Positions 1 to 13,342 of a DNA stretch of 64,000 bases are shown here, in pieces. The stretch lies in contig CP136061.1 in the NCBI GenBank assembly GCA_032622095.1, positions 20,960,991 to 21,024,990 of the forward strand, in the 5' to 3' direction. Position numbers and translations under genes: made by a program. The notes below the pieces were generated by a model. That model searched no databases, had not been told where the DNA came from, and saw nothing but the letters and a program-made list of their open reading frames with translations. The stretch comes from Siphonodentalium dalli (taxonomy: Eukaryota > Mollusca > Scaphopoda > Gadilida > Siphonodentaliidae). How positions within the stretch are numbered: the first letter of the stretch is position 1; each line of letters opens with the position of its first letter.

Positions 1-91
1 TGAACTTTCTGCAGGCTTCACACATAATCCGGGTAAGATCACATCCAAATTAATGGTATTGATATGTGATCAGATTGTTCAGGTTTCAACA

Positions 92-245
92 ATGAAAGTT
101 ATTTATATAACAATCGGTTAATGAAAGTTGTTTATATAACAATCGGCTAATCAACAATGAAAGTCATTTTTATAACAATCGGTTAATGAAAGTCGTTTAT
201 ATTACAATCGGTTAATGAAAGTTGTTTATGTAACAATCGATTAAT
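92..245. repeat. short tandem repeat, about 29-bp unit
   Basis: Five imperfect copies of a unit containing the core TTTATATAACAATCGGTTAA follow one another, each preceded by ATGAAAGT. The rest of 1-340 shows nothing I recognise. Confidence 0.8.
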
Positions 246-344
246 CAAGAAAAGGTGTATTCAAGTGGAAATGAGCGACTATTATGTCAAAACAATATGA
301 TTATGACAAAGCGTTGATGCGTATCCGTATCGTGTTGTTTAGCT

Positions 345-468
345 ATGTGAAGAGTCACAACAAGCTGCGGATACGCTAAATGGATATCCGGTTAGCTAAA
401 TGAATGATGTGAAGAGTCACAACAAGCTGCGGATACGCTAAATGGATATCCGGTTAGCTAAATGAATG
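345..468. repeat. 62-bp direct duplication
   Basis: Two adjacent, essentially identical 62-bp copies (345-406 and 407-468), each starting ATGTGAAGAGTCACAACAAG. No coding signal is visible here or in 469-750. Confidence 0.85.
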
Positions 469-753
469 CTCAATGTTTGAATGTTTCTTTAACCTTTTAA
501 TTTTGTATTTTGGAAGTCCATTAATACATTTGGTTATTTTGTTAATGAGTAATTAAAAGTCTAATTCACTCAGATGACTTCATTTTATTTAATGTGAACT
601 CAGTATACAGTGTTAAAGATAGTGTATCTCTCCCCGGTCACAATTGCAATAACAACAACACATTTTTTATAAAGCCCGATTTCAAGACTTAAACATTTTT
701 TTGTGACAAAAAAAAAGAAAAAACTGAAGATTGTATATATTATTGGTCGATAA

Positions 754-1194
754 CAAGCCTGAAAATAGCATGTCTGTCATGAGGTCCCCAGAGGGTGAAT
801 TTAGTGATGCTAGCCCGCTATGTGGGCTAGCATCACTAAATTCACCCTCTGGGGACCTCATTCTGCTTTGGCCCTCAACTGCTATGGTAGATCTAGGATC
901 AGATTGAAGTTCCCCAGTTGAAGTTGGTGATGATCACCCATTGGGCACCTCGATTATGGACTTTACCTTCTGCTGCAAATTAGGGGATATAGAAACTTCC
1001 AAGATGGGGAAAACGTAAATAAAAACAATGTTAATTTGATACTATAGATACTTTCCAGAAGATGAGGCCTAAGCAGAGTGAGGTCCCCAGAGGGTGAATT
1101 TGGTGATGCTAGCCCACTGTGCGGGATAGCATCACTAAATTCACCCTCTGGGGACCTCATTATGCAAATGACAGACACGCTATTTGTAGGCTTG
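754..1194. mobile_element. 441-bp foldback MITE (GAGGTCCCCAGAGGG family), full length
   Basis: The outer ends are inverted repeats (CAAGCCTGAAAATAG against CTATTTGTAGGCTTG). Each end carries a near-perfect hairpin built on GAGGTCCCCAGAGGGTGAAT and its complement. A second copy of exactly the same length lies at 47886-48326, and solo or half copies occur at 24215-24300, 43982-44003, 51410-51490, 51600-51640, 55514-55595 and 55815-55865. It is non-autonomous and has no ORF of its own. Confidence 0.85.
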
Positions 1195-1667
1195 GTTGAT
1201 AAACCCAGTGTAATTCACCGTGAAATCTGTTATTTGAAATGAAATTTGCCTTGATTGAGTTTGCTTATATGGAGTTCTCCCTCTTGTGTGCTCCAAATGT
1301 TTCTGTGGTATCGCCTGAAGTTTCTGTTAAAAGAAATAGCCCTTAAAACTATCCCAAAAGGTAGAACATGTATGTATTATACCAGAAAAATTTAAATAAA
1401 ATCAATATTAATAGATGGAATAGTTTCCAGACAGGTTTCTTTGATTCATATTTATTATTTTGTACCACGGAATCTATATCAAACTTGTTAGGAGGAGATA
1501 CACTATTTTTAGCTTAACTTTACAATGTAAAGTTTGAGCTATTGCCATTGGCATTGGCTGGCATCCATCAACTGCATCAACAATTTCCTTCGGCAAGCCC
1601 TACAGGCCGCATCCCTCATCCGATTTTCACCAAACTTCATATGCAGCTTCAGGGGGGCGATACCTTT

Positions 1668-2862
1668 CATTACGAGTAAATTACCCTGGGTACAATGAGT
1701 AAATTACCCTGGGTAAAATGAATGAAATGATTTTTAGTGACCCGAGACTCGTCGGCGAGAGTAATTTAAAAAATAGCAAACCGGAGTAATCTAACAACTG
1801 CAAACAAAACATGAGTGTATTTGAGCAACACAGGCTACAGCCGTAGCCGGCTAGGCATGCGCAGTAGAAAGCTGCAGCCGGCCACAGCTGGTGGTCACTA
1901 ACTATTGTACCGCTACTCCGAACTTGGAATGTGGCTGATGTATAATATTATACCGGCATAATGCTATATCAATTCACCAATGGTCTCGCTCGCTGAAGCA
2001 AGTACATTTGAAGCAATTAACACTCGTACTGAGTCCATGCCTCCATAAATTTGATATTTAAAAGAGTATGATATGTGATTATATCTCGTTCTCTAAATTG
2101 GCATATGCAAACAAGATATAATTATTTTTACGCAATAAGTTTAATTATTCACCAAACAATGAATATATCATATATATAAAATATCTAGTTTGATGCCAAA
2201 AAATGGGAATAACCCATGTCCCCAGGGTTAGTATTAAAAAAATATCTCCCTGATAATAAATTCTCAAATCAGAGTCGGAGTACAATGTTTAGTGATAGTC
2301 GCCATTCATTTCCCTGGCCGGTGTAGCTTTCTACTGCACATGTCTTATAAGTCACAGCTGGCTACAGCATTTTTGCTCAAATACACTCCATATTTTTTTA
2401 TTCAGGAAATTTGCCAAAACTCACACTGGGCGTATCGAACAGATGAAGACTTAAGTAGATGAGCAAAAATATCTGATATTCACAATGAAACCAACGAGAA
2501 TATTGACTTTTATCAAACTAGCAAAATACCTATTTTTAGAACAACCTTGACACTACTGTTTCTAAAACTTTGGATAAATAATTTTAACTGTCATTCAATT
2601 GAATTAAATATTTCTGAATTATATATTGCATATTTATGACAAATTATTAAAAATTAAATTCATTTAGTCCATTACATAAATATTTTCCATGTGCTTTCTC
2701 AGTTGACAACGATCTTTTCGTGGGAAAGTGACGTCACATTAAAATACTCTAGAATTTACCTGGGTACTCGGAGTATTTACGCTGAATTTACGCTCGGTCA
2801 TTCCATTCATTGCCCAGGGTGATTTCATCACTCGTTGTACCAAGGGTGATTTACTCGTAATG
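1668..2862. mobile_element. about 1.2-kb DNA element with terminal inverted repeats
   Basis: The left end starts CATTACGAGTAAATTACCC and the right end finishes with its complement (GTGATTTACTCGTAATG), with imperfect inverted similarity for about 60 bp. Inside is a second inverted pair, about 1812-1885 against 2312-2390 (GAGTGTATTTGAGCA and its complement). No transposase ORF is visible. It interrupts an older repeat whose other part resumes near 2870. Region 1195-1667 shows only diverged repeat sequence. Confidence 0.65.
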
Positions 2863-2869
2863 AATGGAA

Positions 2870-4970
2870 TTGCCCCAGGGTGACCTATCGATGGGAGCTA
2901 TTAAATTTTTCCGAATTTCAATGAAAAACATGGCCGCCAGTGGCCATCTTGGATTTCAAATTTGAATCCATCGGCGCACGTACCTTACAGCCTGTATTTA
3001 TGGCTGGATTATTTTTTAATTTTGTGATTGTGATCACCTGCAGATGGGAGCTATCGAATTTGTAATTTTTTTTATGAAAAACATCGACCGGCAGCCATCT
3101 TAGATTTTATCCTTTGGATGACTAAATTTGGCACACCCTACAGACCACATCCCTCACCTGATGATCACCAAACTTTATATGGATATGGATCTTCGGGGTG
3201 ACCTCTTCATTGGAGCCTCCTATTTTAACCAAATTCGTTGAAAAAAACATGACCACTGGTGGCCATCTTGGCATTTACTCTTTGTATGACTAAATCCTTT
3301 GGCGCACCATACAGACCATATACCTCATCCGATCATGATCAAACTTTATATGGATCTTCAGCGTGACTTCTTCTTTATCATTCTTCTCATTGCTCAGCAA
3401 AAGATTAACTCCTCCCCATGTTGAGCGTTTAATTGAAAATCAGTCACCGTTCATATAGTGAAGAAAACAGCATCAATGAGGAAATTATAGTGTGTATTAA
3501 GGATGACATTAAGTGGCCAATTTTGAATGGGAATTTCCATGCAAAACTCTGCAGCAAAAGTTAGAGTTAAAATGCCGCCAGGTGTGACCTGATGGGGATA
3601 TTGGAATTGACAGAAAATTATTTGGTGGTTTGGCTTGAAGCTTGCTCCATTAAAATGTGTATTTATTTTATGTCTTGAGTTTTTATCAAAACACAACTGT
3701 TGATATATGGCGAGGGACCATTGGCGGGCAGCAACAAACCTATATAACATAGCTGTTTATTGATGGATTCTGACAATATTTGGTATGTGAGTTAATTGTC
3801 ACGTGCGACAGCCGCTCACAAAAAATCAGGTCCGCCCGACTTTCTAACCAGAGTTATGCCACTTGTTTCTAGTGATGAGCCGATTATCAAAAATTATCGA
3901 TCAACTGAAATGTTCCAGTACATGTATGCCAATAAATTATCAATTATCAAGATATGCACAATCATGTTAGCGTGGAGTCATCCTCGCTCGAACCCGAAGT
4001 GTCATGTGCTTCTCCGGCGATCCCTGCTGTAATATATTGACCCGGGCAATGATATTCTGAAGAGGACATCGCTGTATATCAAGTTTGTGTTTGGCAACAC
4101 TTGCCCCATTTTTACTGGTCATTTATTCAACAAAACATCGTCAAATTTAACACAGTTTATTGAAGAAAAACAAGCACCTGATTTTTAGCTCAACTTTACT
4201 TTGTAAAGTTTGAGCTATTGCCATGGCTTTGTCGTCCGTGTGTGCGTGTGTACGTAAGGCGTCAACAATACAGGCTACAGGTCGTACCTTTGGTCGGATC
4301 ATTATGAAATTTATCATAGCTGTTGACATCAACATTTAGACCAGAATGATTAATTTTGGGGTCATTCAGAAAAAAAACATGGCCGCCAGTGGCCATCTTG
4401 GATTTCAAAATTCAATCCATTAGCATGGGCTACAGGCCGTATTGTTTGTCTGATCGTCATGAAATTTGTCATGGATGTTAATATTGACATGTAGATGGGA
4501 ACGAGTCATTTTGGGGTCATTCGGCCCAAAAACATGGCCGCAATCTGGATTTTACTCTTTGTATGACTAAATTCTTTAGCACGGGCTACAGGTCGTACTT
4601 TTAGTCTGATCATCATAACATTTGTCATGAATGTTAATAATGACATGTAGATGGGAAACGAGTCATTTTGGGGTCATTCGGCCAAAAAACATGGCCACCA
4701 GCAGCCATCTTGGATTTTACTCTTTGTATGACTAAATCTTTAGCACGGGCTACATGTCGTACCTTTAGTCTGATCATCATAAAATTTGTCATGGCTGTTG
4801 AAATTGGAATGTAGATGGGAACGAGTCATTTTGGGGTTATTTGGCCAAAAAACATGGTTGCTGGCAGCCATCTTGCATTTTACTATTTGCATGACTAAAG
4901 CTATCAAATGCTTTTGAATTTTATTGGAAAACACCGCCGCCAGCAACCATCTTAGATTTTATATATATCT
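2870..4970. repeat. degenerate dispersed repeat, about 180-bp units
   Basis: Several diverged units each contain a phrase such as AACATGGCCGCCAGTGGCC, then TTTTACTCTTTGTATGACTAAA, then a 'ggctacaggtcgtac' box. Units are clearest at 4330-4960, and related sequence in inverted arrangement lies at 50900-51330. Short ORFs here have no family resemblance. 3400-4150 is unique-looking sequence without recognisable genes. Confidence 0.6.
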
Positions 4971-7199
4971 TCATGTCGATAAACTAGTATTAGACATTCA
5001 ACTTTCCACATTCCTAATCGCTCCATTGACTGTAATACATTAAATTATTCCCTTTCCAAGTTGAGCTACAGTGTCATTGGCACTTTCATTATTTAGATAA
5101 TCTGTAATGCCGATGTTGAAACCCAAGTGCCGATTGTCATCTGATGGGCCATAATTGGCAAATTTCCGATTGTCGTTTCCGATCATCGATCGGCTCATCA
5201 CAAATACAAACCAACTCGAAACCACGTGATTACCAACTGAGTTTAGATTAGCAAATGTCAAGCATCGATCACACTTTAAACTGCTATTTATAAATTGTTG
5301 TCGTGGTGATGCATTATTTCATTTTAAAAAAATTTCCACTCCTGCATTTACTCTTTTTCAATCCAAATGTTTGTAAACCATGAACATGAACATCCCTACA
5401 ACTAAATGAATGGGGAACTACACTATGGGAACTACACTATCTTTCTCTACTCATCCTTCAACTATTTCTTCTGAACATCCCTACTAATAAATAATGAATC
5501 ATTCCATTATAAACTTGAAGAACTAAATGGGAGAATCCATTTAGTAACTACAGGGTAAAGCTGCAGTCTGGATCAGAGTGGATAAATGAGAAACATTAAC
5601 AGTCAACTATAATACAAACATGAACGAATAACATCTTAGAAATATTTATTTTAAAAATAGATATATATTAATCAAAAGCAACAAGAACTTTGACAAACAT
5701 TGTAATATAATTTGATATTTCCCCCAATATAAAACGAGAGGCCGATCACGATCGGCAGATGTTTAACCCATACCTTGGCGATAACGATTAGCTATTTTCA
5801 TAAATCCTTACACCAACCTTTTCAACAATTCACACCTTACTATTAAAGCTACTCAATCCGATTAAGCACCCCTCAGTTACTTTTTATTTGGCTTCGGGGG
5901 TAAAAAATATTTTATTCAAATCGAGGAACCCATTCCTCAAAGCTCAGAGTAAGCAGATATCAATTTTTTAAATCTATTATCTTTAACCACCTGGAATATT
6001 TAGTGGCCGTATGAAAGTTGATGAAGATGGATAACTCTAAAATCAAGTGGTTTTTTTGTGTCAGATAAATGACAAAGTAGCAAAATTTCATTGTACAAAA
6101 TGTTAATAAACAACAGATTTTGGGCAATTTTATACTATAGTGGACTGTGGTTAGCATTATTTTTGGGCAATTAATTGATTCTGATAACAGAAGCGGAATT
6201 TAAAAAAAACTGTTGTTGTTGGAATCTGATGATATGGGGACCATCAAATCGGATTTAGTACCTTTAAGTTCACAAGTGGCATAAGACTTATTGGGCACCT
6301 TCCATATGAACATGGATATGGCATTTGATTCCAACCTATTTAGTCAGTTTAAAATAGATATATAGTCTTATAGAGCTCAGTCCATAGTCAGGCAGAAGAA
6401 CCATACATAACAGTTAAAGATAAACTATTTTAAAAAATTCGTAAAAATATGATTGATAATGATTGGATATAACATACTTTAATGCATAATTATGAGATAA
6501 CTAGAGGTCACCAGGGATATGAGATTGAAGATAGCATACTGTGTGTCTATGGAATGGGTGGGTTAATTTTGTTAATATTTTAAAGCAATTAAACCAAATG
6601 AACCTCTCTGTACAGGTTAGGGGTGTGTTATCATAAACTATGACTTGAAATATAATATAATCAATGACAAATATTTGAGTTATTAAATGAGATAGCAAGG
6701 GGTTGATCTTAATCACACTAATGAACTGATCAAAATAGTCTATAAATGCATGTATATGGATTTAGAAGCCCACACAATAAGTCAATCTCAAGAATACAAG
6801 CAACATAATTATTATCCTGCACCCCAAATGCAATAGAGGAATTTCAAAATAAGACATTTCCTCTAATGTTTTTAGAAATCCTTACTGAACCTGGCTCAAA
6901 GTGAAAGATATAATTTAATATCTGCCTATCAGATATCATGTGTCTATGGAATGGGTTAATATTAATCCCAAAATCCATGCAAGACCAGAGAGCTATGTTG
7001 GAGTTGATAAATCCTGAGAAGTCACTGTCCACACACTATGGAAATGCAATAAACAACATATAGATATTAAAGTGCAGCAGTGAGTATCAGATTTCATTAC
7101 CAGGTATCAATAATAGAGATTATCTCTAGTCTCTCTTACTAATACAACAATTGTAAGCTGCTACAGTTATATAGTGTAAGCAAATCTCAAATCTGTTCA
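4971..7199. other. no recognisable gene; AT-rich intergenic sequence
   Basis: I found no protein family, RNA gene or clear repeat array. Two weakly related blocks, near 6535-6620 and 6930-6970, share the phrase TGTGTCTATGGAATGGGT, which hints at an old duplication. The phrase around 5737-5760 (ACGAGAGGCCGATCACGATC) recurs near 25543 and is probably an old dispersed repeat. Confidence 0.4.
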
Positions 7200-7745
7200 A
7201 TTCTTAGTTAAAAGGGGCCATAATTCTGGTATAAAAAACAGGATCTGGCCCATATTCAAACTCGATCTGTATTTTGAGTTGATAAACTCGCATACCAAAT
7301 TTGGTTCTTATCAGTTGAAAAATGGTTGATTTATCAAAATATGCAGAAATTCTATATCAAAGGGCCATAACTCCTTTAAAAAATATCGGATCAATCCCAT
7401 ATTCAAACTCGATCTGTATTTTGGTCCGAGAAACTTGCATACCAAATTTGATTATGATCAGATAAAAAAAATTTGAGTTATGGTAGCATGCATGAATTCT
7501 AAGTCGAAAAAGGGCCATAACTCGGTAAAAAAAACTCGGATCAAACCCATATTCGAACTCGATCTGTATTTGGTGCTGAGAAATTCATATACAAAATTTG
7601 GTTCCGATCAGATATAAAATGTTCGAGTTAACGCACCATGCGTAAAGTGTCTACAGACAGACAGACAGACGGACGGACGGACTAACGACGAGTGGTCAAT
7701 CCGGACAACGACACTATGTTTACCATACTATGGTATGGGTAAACA
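7200..7745. repeat. degenerate repeat with 'gggccataact' units and a GACGGACGG end
   Basis: Three to four diverged units of roughly 140-150 bp each contain GGGCCATAACTC and 'cccatattcaaactcgatctgtatttt'-type text, ending in the run GACAGACAGACGGACGGACG near 7665. The same family appears at 56390-56755 and, inverted, at 61970-62400, both inside gene B introns, so it is a dispersed element. Confidence 0.7.
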
Positions 7746-7766
7746 TAAAAAGACCATTAATCTGTT

Positions 7767-8690
7767 AAAGGGGTACTGTACACTAAATCTGACCACTTCT
7801 TGTATACTCAACATAATATATGCAACAAATTGTATGAATTTGAGCATGTATTAGTGCAAAGTTCACTCATTTACTTTATGAATGATGCAAAGAACATGGT
7901 AATTATAATGAAAATGAGATTAATATTATTCACCATAAGGTGTCGGACCTGTTCATGCCCTCTGGATATATTGTCCTTAGTAGGAACATCCAGTTTTATA
8001 TTGTTTCGCCGACGTCGAGTATTGTGCTCGATGTCTGTGTCAGTGTTTGAGACATGTGACATGACGTGAGTGGTAGATGTGTTTGCTGGCTAGCTTTAGT
8101 GAGCATTTGGTATATCCCTGATGTGTTGTTGGATTCTTGTTGTAAGAGTTTAAAAAGATAGGTGATGGGTCCTGGCCTTGTATAAAGGACTTTTGTGAAG
8201 GGGGATATTGGTTTCCATGTGTGGAGGTGTATCATGTTTTCTGGCGGGATGTGATAGGACACACCTTCGTTTTGCGTTCCTATTATCCTTGTTCGAGTTT
8301 GGTTCACCTGTGTCGGATTGTTCCAACTTTTGTGTCTGTGGTGAGCCGTAAATCGAGGGATGATTGTGCGGGTGTGATTTGTGTAGTCATATAGTAAGTA
8401 GTCGGGGTGATTAGTTACAAGATTAAAATTTGGCAAGGGAAGCCTAACTGTCTTAGTATAGCGTTTGTAGAGTTGAGTCTCATAAGTAAATTGTGACTCC
8501 AGTTAAAATTCATTTTCATTATATTTACCATGTTTTTTTACACCGTTCATGAAGTAAATGAGTGTATTGTGCACTCATATATGACTTAAATTCATTCATT
8601 TGCTGCATATATTCTTTTGAGTATAATAGGAGATGGTCCCATAAATGGCCTGATTTAGTGTAGAGTCCCCCTTTAAATGTCATAGGACTG
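7767..8690. mobile_element. about 0.92-kb element with 150-160-bp terminal inverted repeats
   Basis: The left end (AAAGGGGTACTGTACACTAA) and right end (complement of AAAGGGGGACTCTACACTAA) are inverted copies over about 150 bp. The middle has a 146-codon minus-strand ORF (8436-7996) that I do not recognise; it may be chance. A shorter member, little more than the two TIRs, is at 50272-50530. Confidence 0.7.
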
Positions 8691-10084
8691 AGATTTTCAC
8701 TTGTTTGTGAAGTGGAGGCTGTTTGTATCTCCAAGAGCAAACAAATGTTGAGCAATTATTCAAAACAAATGGAACCTGTTCCAATAATATTCTTTGAATA
8801 TGTATAAAACTAAAAAAAATAAAACAATGAAATATTTTTCAAGGCAACAAGCATGCTTGTGATATTGTGTACAATTGTGTAAAACAATATTCACTTTAGA
8901 AGCAAATATCAAATGCAAAATTCTGACTTTCTTCATTTCACATCCTGAAAAAACAAGAAGCATCTATACTGGAATAGGGCCCCTGCGAATCAGGTATTTA
9001 GAGTCGAATCGAATATATAAAGTGAGCATCTACATATCATATGCATATAGTTAGCTATATATTTGTAGGAGATACTGGCCCTGTATAAGCTCCATATATA
9101 TCAAATTTCTAAGTGTTCATTGCTTTAAATGTGCTTGCTTCAGCGAGCGTGAACACATTCCCATTTGTTATCGAAATGGCCGTGTATCGGTCGGAAAGGC
9201 ACACTGAGATGTCCCTCAACTCATATCAAGCCTGAAAATTGGTCCCAATGTTCGACCATATCATGGTTCAAACTGCCACAATCATCGTCTTGACTAGACT
9301 GCGAGATCAGCATGTATTACATTTGTCTCATGACATAAGAAATATATACTTTCATTGGAATTTATCCGAAATCTCATTCTTTTATCTATCTCCATTACAA
9401 CGACAGAACAACCATTGTTACAGACCAATGCACAAGCCCTTAAAGTCCGCGATTCTTGTGTGAACAATTGACACACTTCTATGAGGTATGTAATTTTTTT
9501 TATTTGATTAATAGTGTATATGAATGCACATTAGTCCAGTGCATTTATGAGACAAAATGCCAAACTAATTGCAACAGAATTTTTTTCTTCAGGAATAAGT
9601 AAATAAACTCTCCATAAACATAATAAAAATCAAAAAAATGAAAATTGGTGAATCTCGTGAAATAAATTTGGGAACATTTGGTCAAATCATCAATTTATGG
9701 ATTTTCAGTGATGTGTATAAAACATTCAAAACCACAAGTCCTTCCAGTTTGATAATGTCATGGAATGGTGGGGAAGGTAGGCTGTTCTCCTTGCTTCAGA
9801 CTGGACCATAACCTCTTCACTGCTGAATGACGACATTGTATGCTGAGCCATGACAAAATATGACAGTGAATATTGCGAAAAGCATAAAACTGTCCCCATG
9901 CAAAGGCTATTTAATATCATACACTGCTTCATCCGATAAAAGATGCAAAACCCAGAACAAATTGCAACAGAATTGAATTTTTTGCAAGAATAATTACATA
10001 AACCTTCCATAATGTGATAAACTGTTTCTGAGGCACTAATTTATGAGGTCCATTTATGAACGATGATCAACTTCCAGTGAGTGA
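8691..10084. other. no recognisable gene
   Basis: AT-rich sequence. Two stretches, about 9570-9610 and 9945-10010, share the phrase 'gcaacagaat' and similar 'cataaac(t/c)' text, suggesting an old duplication. I see no domain or RNA gene. Confidence 0.35.
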
Positions 10085-10805
10085 AGGTCCATTATAAGTA
10101 TGGACATAGAGCATGGCATTAAAATGTCCATTATTAGTATGTACATATAGCCTAACATTGACCATTGTTATTATGGGCATATAGCATGACATAATGTCCT
10201 TTATCCGTATGGGCATATAGCATGACGTAAGGTCCTTTATCCGTATGGGCATATAGCATGACATAATGTCCTTTAACCGTATGGGCAGAGAGCATGACAT
10301 AGTGTCCATTATTAGTATGGACATACAGCATGACATTACAAGGTCCATAATTAGTATTGACATATAGCATGACATTACAAGGTCCATTATAAGTATGGAC
10401 ATAGAGCATGGCACTAAAAGGTCCATTATTAGTATGTGCATATAGCCTAACATAATGCCCATTGTCATTATGGACATATAGCATGACATAAGGTCCTTTA
10501 TCCGTATGGACATAGGCAGATAGCATGACATAAGGTCCATTATCAGTATGGACATAGAGCATGATATTACACGGTCCATTATTAGTATTGACATATAGCA
10601 TGACATTACAAGGTCCATTATCAGTATGGACATAGAGCATGACATTATAAGGTCCATTATCAGTATGGACATATAGCATGACATTATAATGTACATTATT
10701 AGTATGGACATAGAGCATGACACAAGGTCCATTATCAGTATGGACATACAGCATGACATTATAATGTCCATTATCAGTATGGACATATAACATACAGCAT
10801 AAGTC
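10085..10805. repeat. minisatellite, 39-bp (and 36-bp) units
   Basis: About 19 units of the type GGTCCATTATCAGTATGGAC followed by ATATAGCATGACATTATAA. Some units lack three bases and some read TTTATCCGTATGG. All units are multiples of three, which keeps two minus-strand frames open for more than 200 codons. Those ORFs are repeat artefacts. Confidence 0.9.
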
Positions 10806-12776
10806 ATAAATACTCAGCACGGATGTATTGCAGCTAAGATGCTAAGCTCATATTTAACACTTTTTCAGAATGTTCAGCTAGTAATGTGGATAAACGGCCT
10901 TATAATTACTTGCGCCAGTCCATGCTGGACGCAAGTAATGTTTTCGGTGCGGATATTTGTCTGTTTATTTGTCTGTCCTTCCGTGAATATGTTACGTCAT
11001 ACCGGAAGTACATAGGGGCCTACTGTAAAGAATGCACACGCAATAATATGAAATGGTTGCATCAATTGTAATTTAAATCCACATATATACTTAATTTGCA
11101 TTGTTATTTGGTTTTATTTTGGTAATAAATAGTTAATAAATGAACAATATTGAAGAATTATTTCTTTCTGGAAACCGATCAAGACGCGATGACGTCACGA
11201 CTCACATCAGGACGTCACAAGTTACATGGGCACGCAAAACACCAGACATGATTGCGTCGATGTCCAGACAGCTAAGACTCGTTTTATACGGACGGGCTAA
11301 ACCATTTCATCTGCCAACATCTTCGTGTTTTATTATTATAAATATATATATATATATACTGCATGGAAAACAAGGTGGGCAATAGTAGTGCCCATTACAA
11401 GCCTATTTTATGTAACTTGGAACTCGGGGGAAATGAGTTGAGATCATGTCTAAAAGATGCGTGCGGAATCGTTTTTTTTTTTTCGCAGAGACAGTGAGGT
11501 GCGAACATATTTCTGGAAAGTTCAAAACATTTTCGAAAGATCCTGGTGCATATGAATCCTGTCCGGCCAAACAGTCGATCGCATGGTTCAATTGAAAAAC
11601 AATTGCACTGAACAATGTGAATGTGGAAACATGGATTATTAAAATGCCTTATTAATTAACTGGGAAAACAAGCTTTCGCGTTATCAACGCAATAGACTAC
11701 CCGGTGTTATGTTCCCGAAGACTGTACAGATCAGTCGCTAAGGGCATGTTCACATTGACACACTGTTAATCAAAGATTAGCCAATCGTCGCATGTCTTTT
11801 ATTTAATTGTGTCGCTATATGTTATTTACTTTTATGGTTTTTGCCACTGAAGTGCAATGGCATACACACTTGATATCATTCTAATCAAATTATGTATATA
11901 ATATAGCATCATCGGCAACCAATCGTCTTCACATCATTTATATGCACGATGTCTACGTTGTTCTATTAAAATGTCAAACAAATCGTACGTATCACTAAGA
12001 CTATCATTAGTGTAATAGATCAACTTGAGATAACAGAGATATTCTGTCGGTACACACAACTATTTCAGCGATGGATGAACTGAGATTTGATATCTAGATT
12101 TTCGTTATCGATCTCTCAAACGAGGGGCCAGCACTCGTGGTTCAAACTGTTTTTGGTAAGACATCACAAAACATGCCAAATGTGTGATGGGCGCAAAACA
12201 TGCCAAATGTGTGATGGGCGCAAGTATATGCAGCTCCAGTGGGTGCATTCTAGTTTACTAATATTTTCCTAGTGATTTCAATAAACAACCTTCAGCTGTT
12301 TATTGAACTTATTAGCTGAACTTTCCTAAAATGAATGAATGGGAATGAAATAATTACTAATCAGTGAGGGTTCATAATCCTGTAAAGCAATTTACTGGAA
12401 TATGAGGATATATAAATTTTAAGATACAGTCAAATTGAATGAAAGACAAATCTCGTGAAAATTTCTAATTTTATGCAACTTGAACATTAGTAGCAGAAGC
12501 ATTCATATCATTTTTACAGCCACAAATTGGATTGTCCCATCCGTTATCAATATATATTTACATAGCCTGTGAGCATTACACTAAATCCTGTTCGGTGATT
12601 GGTCAACTGCCAATTAGGTCATGGATTTCATATCCCAATAAAATACATCATAACATGAACCGACATAACATGTTGACCTATATGATATGAGATTAGTTTG
12701 AGTGTTTTATTATATGACATACCCCTCAATAAAACACACTAAAACCATCTAAAAATACATCAATTTCTTACATTTA
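10806..12776. other. no recognisable gene; scattered repeats
   Basis: Near 10900-10940 a hairpin (ATTACTTGCGCCAGTCCATG and its complement) marks a small foldback repeat. A block at 11190-11300 (GATTGCGTCGATGTCCAGAC) recurs in diverged form near 36250, so it is dispersed. A 27-bp phrase (ACATGCCAAATGTGTGATGG) is duplicated at 12170-12222. No gene family is recognised. Confidence 0.4.
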
Positions 12777-12989
12777 CAGTAATGTCCGAAATAATAGACT
12801 CCTTAACAACAGCAGAATTATGGGTAACTTTTCAGGATTTAGTCAGAAATATGGCTTGTTGCCATTCATCGGAAAGCTCTCAGTGGAAGCTTTCCATTGA
12901 ATGGTAACAAGCCATATTTGTGACTAAATCCTGAAAAGTTACCCATAACTCTGCTGTGGATAAGGAGTTAATTATTTAGGGCATTACTG
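12777..12989. mobile_element. hairpin MITE, CAGTAATGC family, TA target site
   Basis: It starts CAGTAATG and ends CATTACTG, flanked on both sides by TA. The body is a long imperfect palindrome containing GGGTAACTTTTCAGGATTTA in both orientations. Other members are at 23900-24109, 26060-26197 plus 30839-30881 (split by the DIRS element), 38409-38550, 39352-39547 and 54137-54325. TA duplication and this size fit a Tc1/mariner-type MITE (inference). It lies three bases beyond the stop codon of exon 9 copy 1. Confidence 0.85.
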
Positions 12990-12992
12990 TAG

Positions 12993-13241
12993 TTAGCGTT
13001 TTTTCAAAAAATGAAGCTTCAGGAATGGAGGGGCAGGTAGACTGTTCTCCTTGCTGTAGACAGCACACTTCTTAAATTGACACGGAGACATCCTCCATGC
13101 ATATCATATTCTGTTAATATGTTTATTGCATGTCAATAAATAAAGAATCTCCACTGTTTGGGTAGTGTACCCAACAATAGGAGCTGGTACCCAGTCACTG
13201 TCATTGCTGCATTTGGTGCCTCCATACCGTGAACAGCATAT
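12993..13241 (-). CDS. SIAE: SIAE gene A, terminal exon 9, outer duplicate copy
   Basis: This 83-codon exon encodes the Cys-rich C-terminal part of sialate O-acetylesterase. It begins after a TTTTCAG acceptor with ICCSRYGG, continues through DWVPAP and GIRYAWRMSPCQFKKC, and reaches LPAPPFLKL, all characteristic of the SIAE C-terminus. It is a near-identical duplicate of 21843-22085. Similarity stops just after LKL: here the frame ends LHFLKKR and a TAA, three bases before the TA site of a MITE. Gene B and the inner copy end differently. It could serve as an alternative last exon or be a dead duplicate; no transcript evidence is available. Confidence 0.7.
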
Positions 13242-13342
13242 CTGAAAATACAGATAGAAATATGACAAAACTTAGAACAAACTTATTATCATTGATGAAT
13301 TCACATGGCATCTGGGAATCGTGAGCAGCACGACTTAATCGG

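Noticed and set aside
10067-10820. Two overlapping minus-strand ORFs of 222 and 246 codons
   Set aside because: Explained by 39- and 36-bp minisatellite units; no family resemblance.
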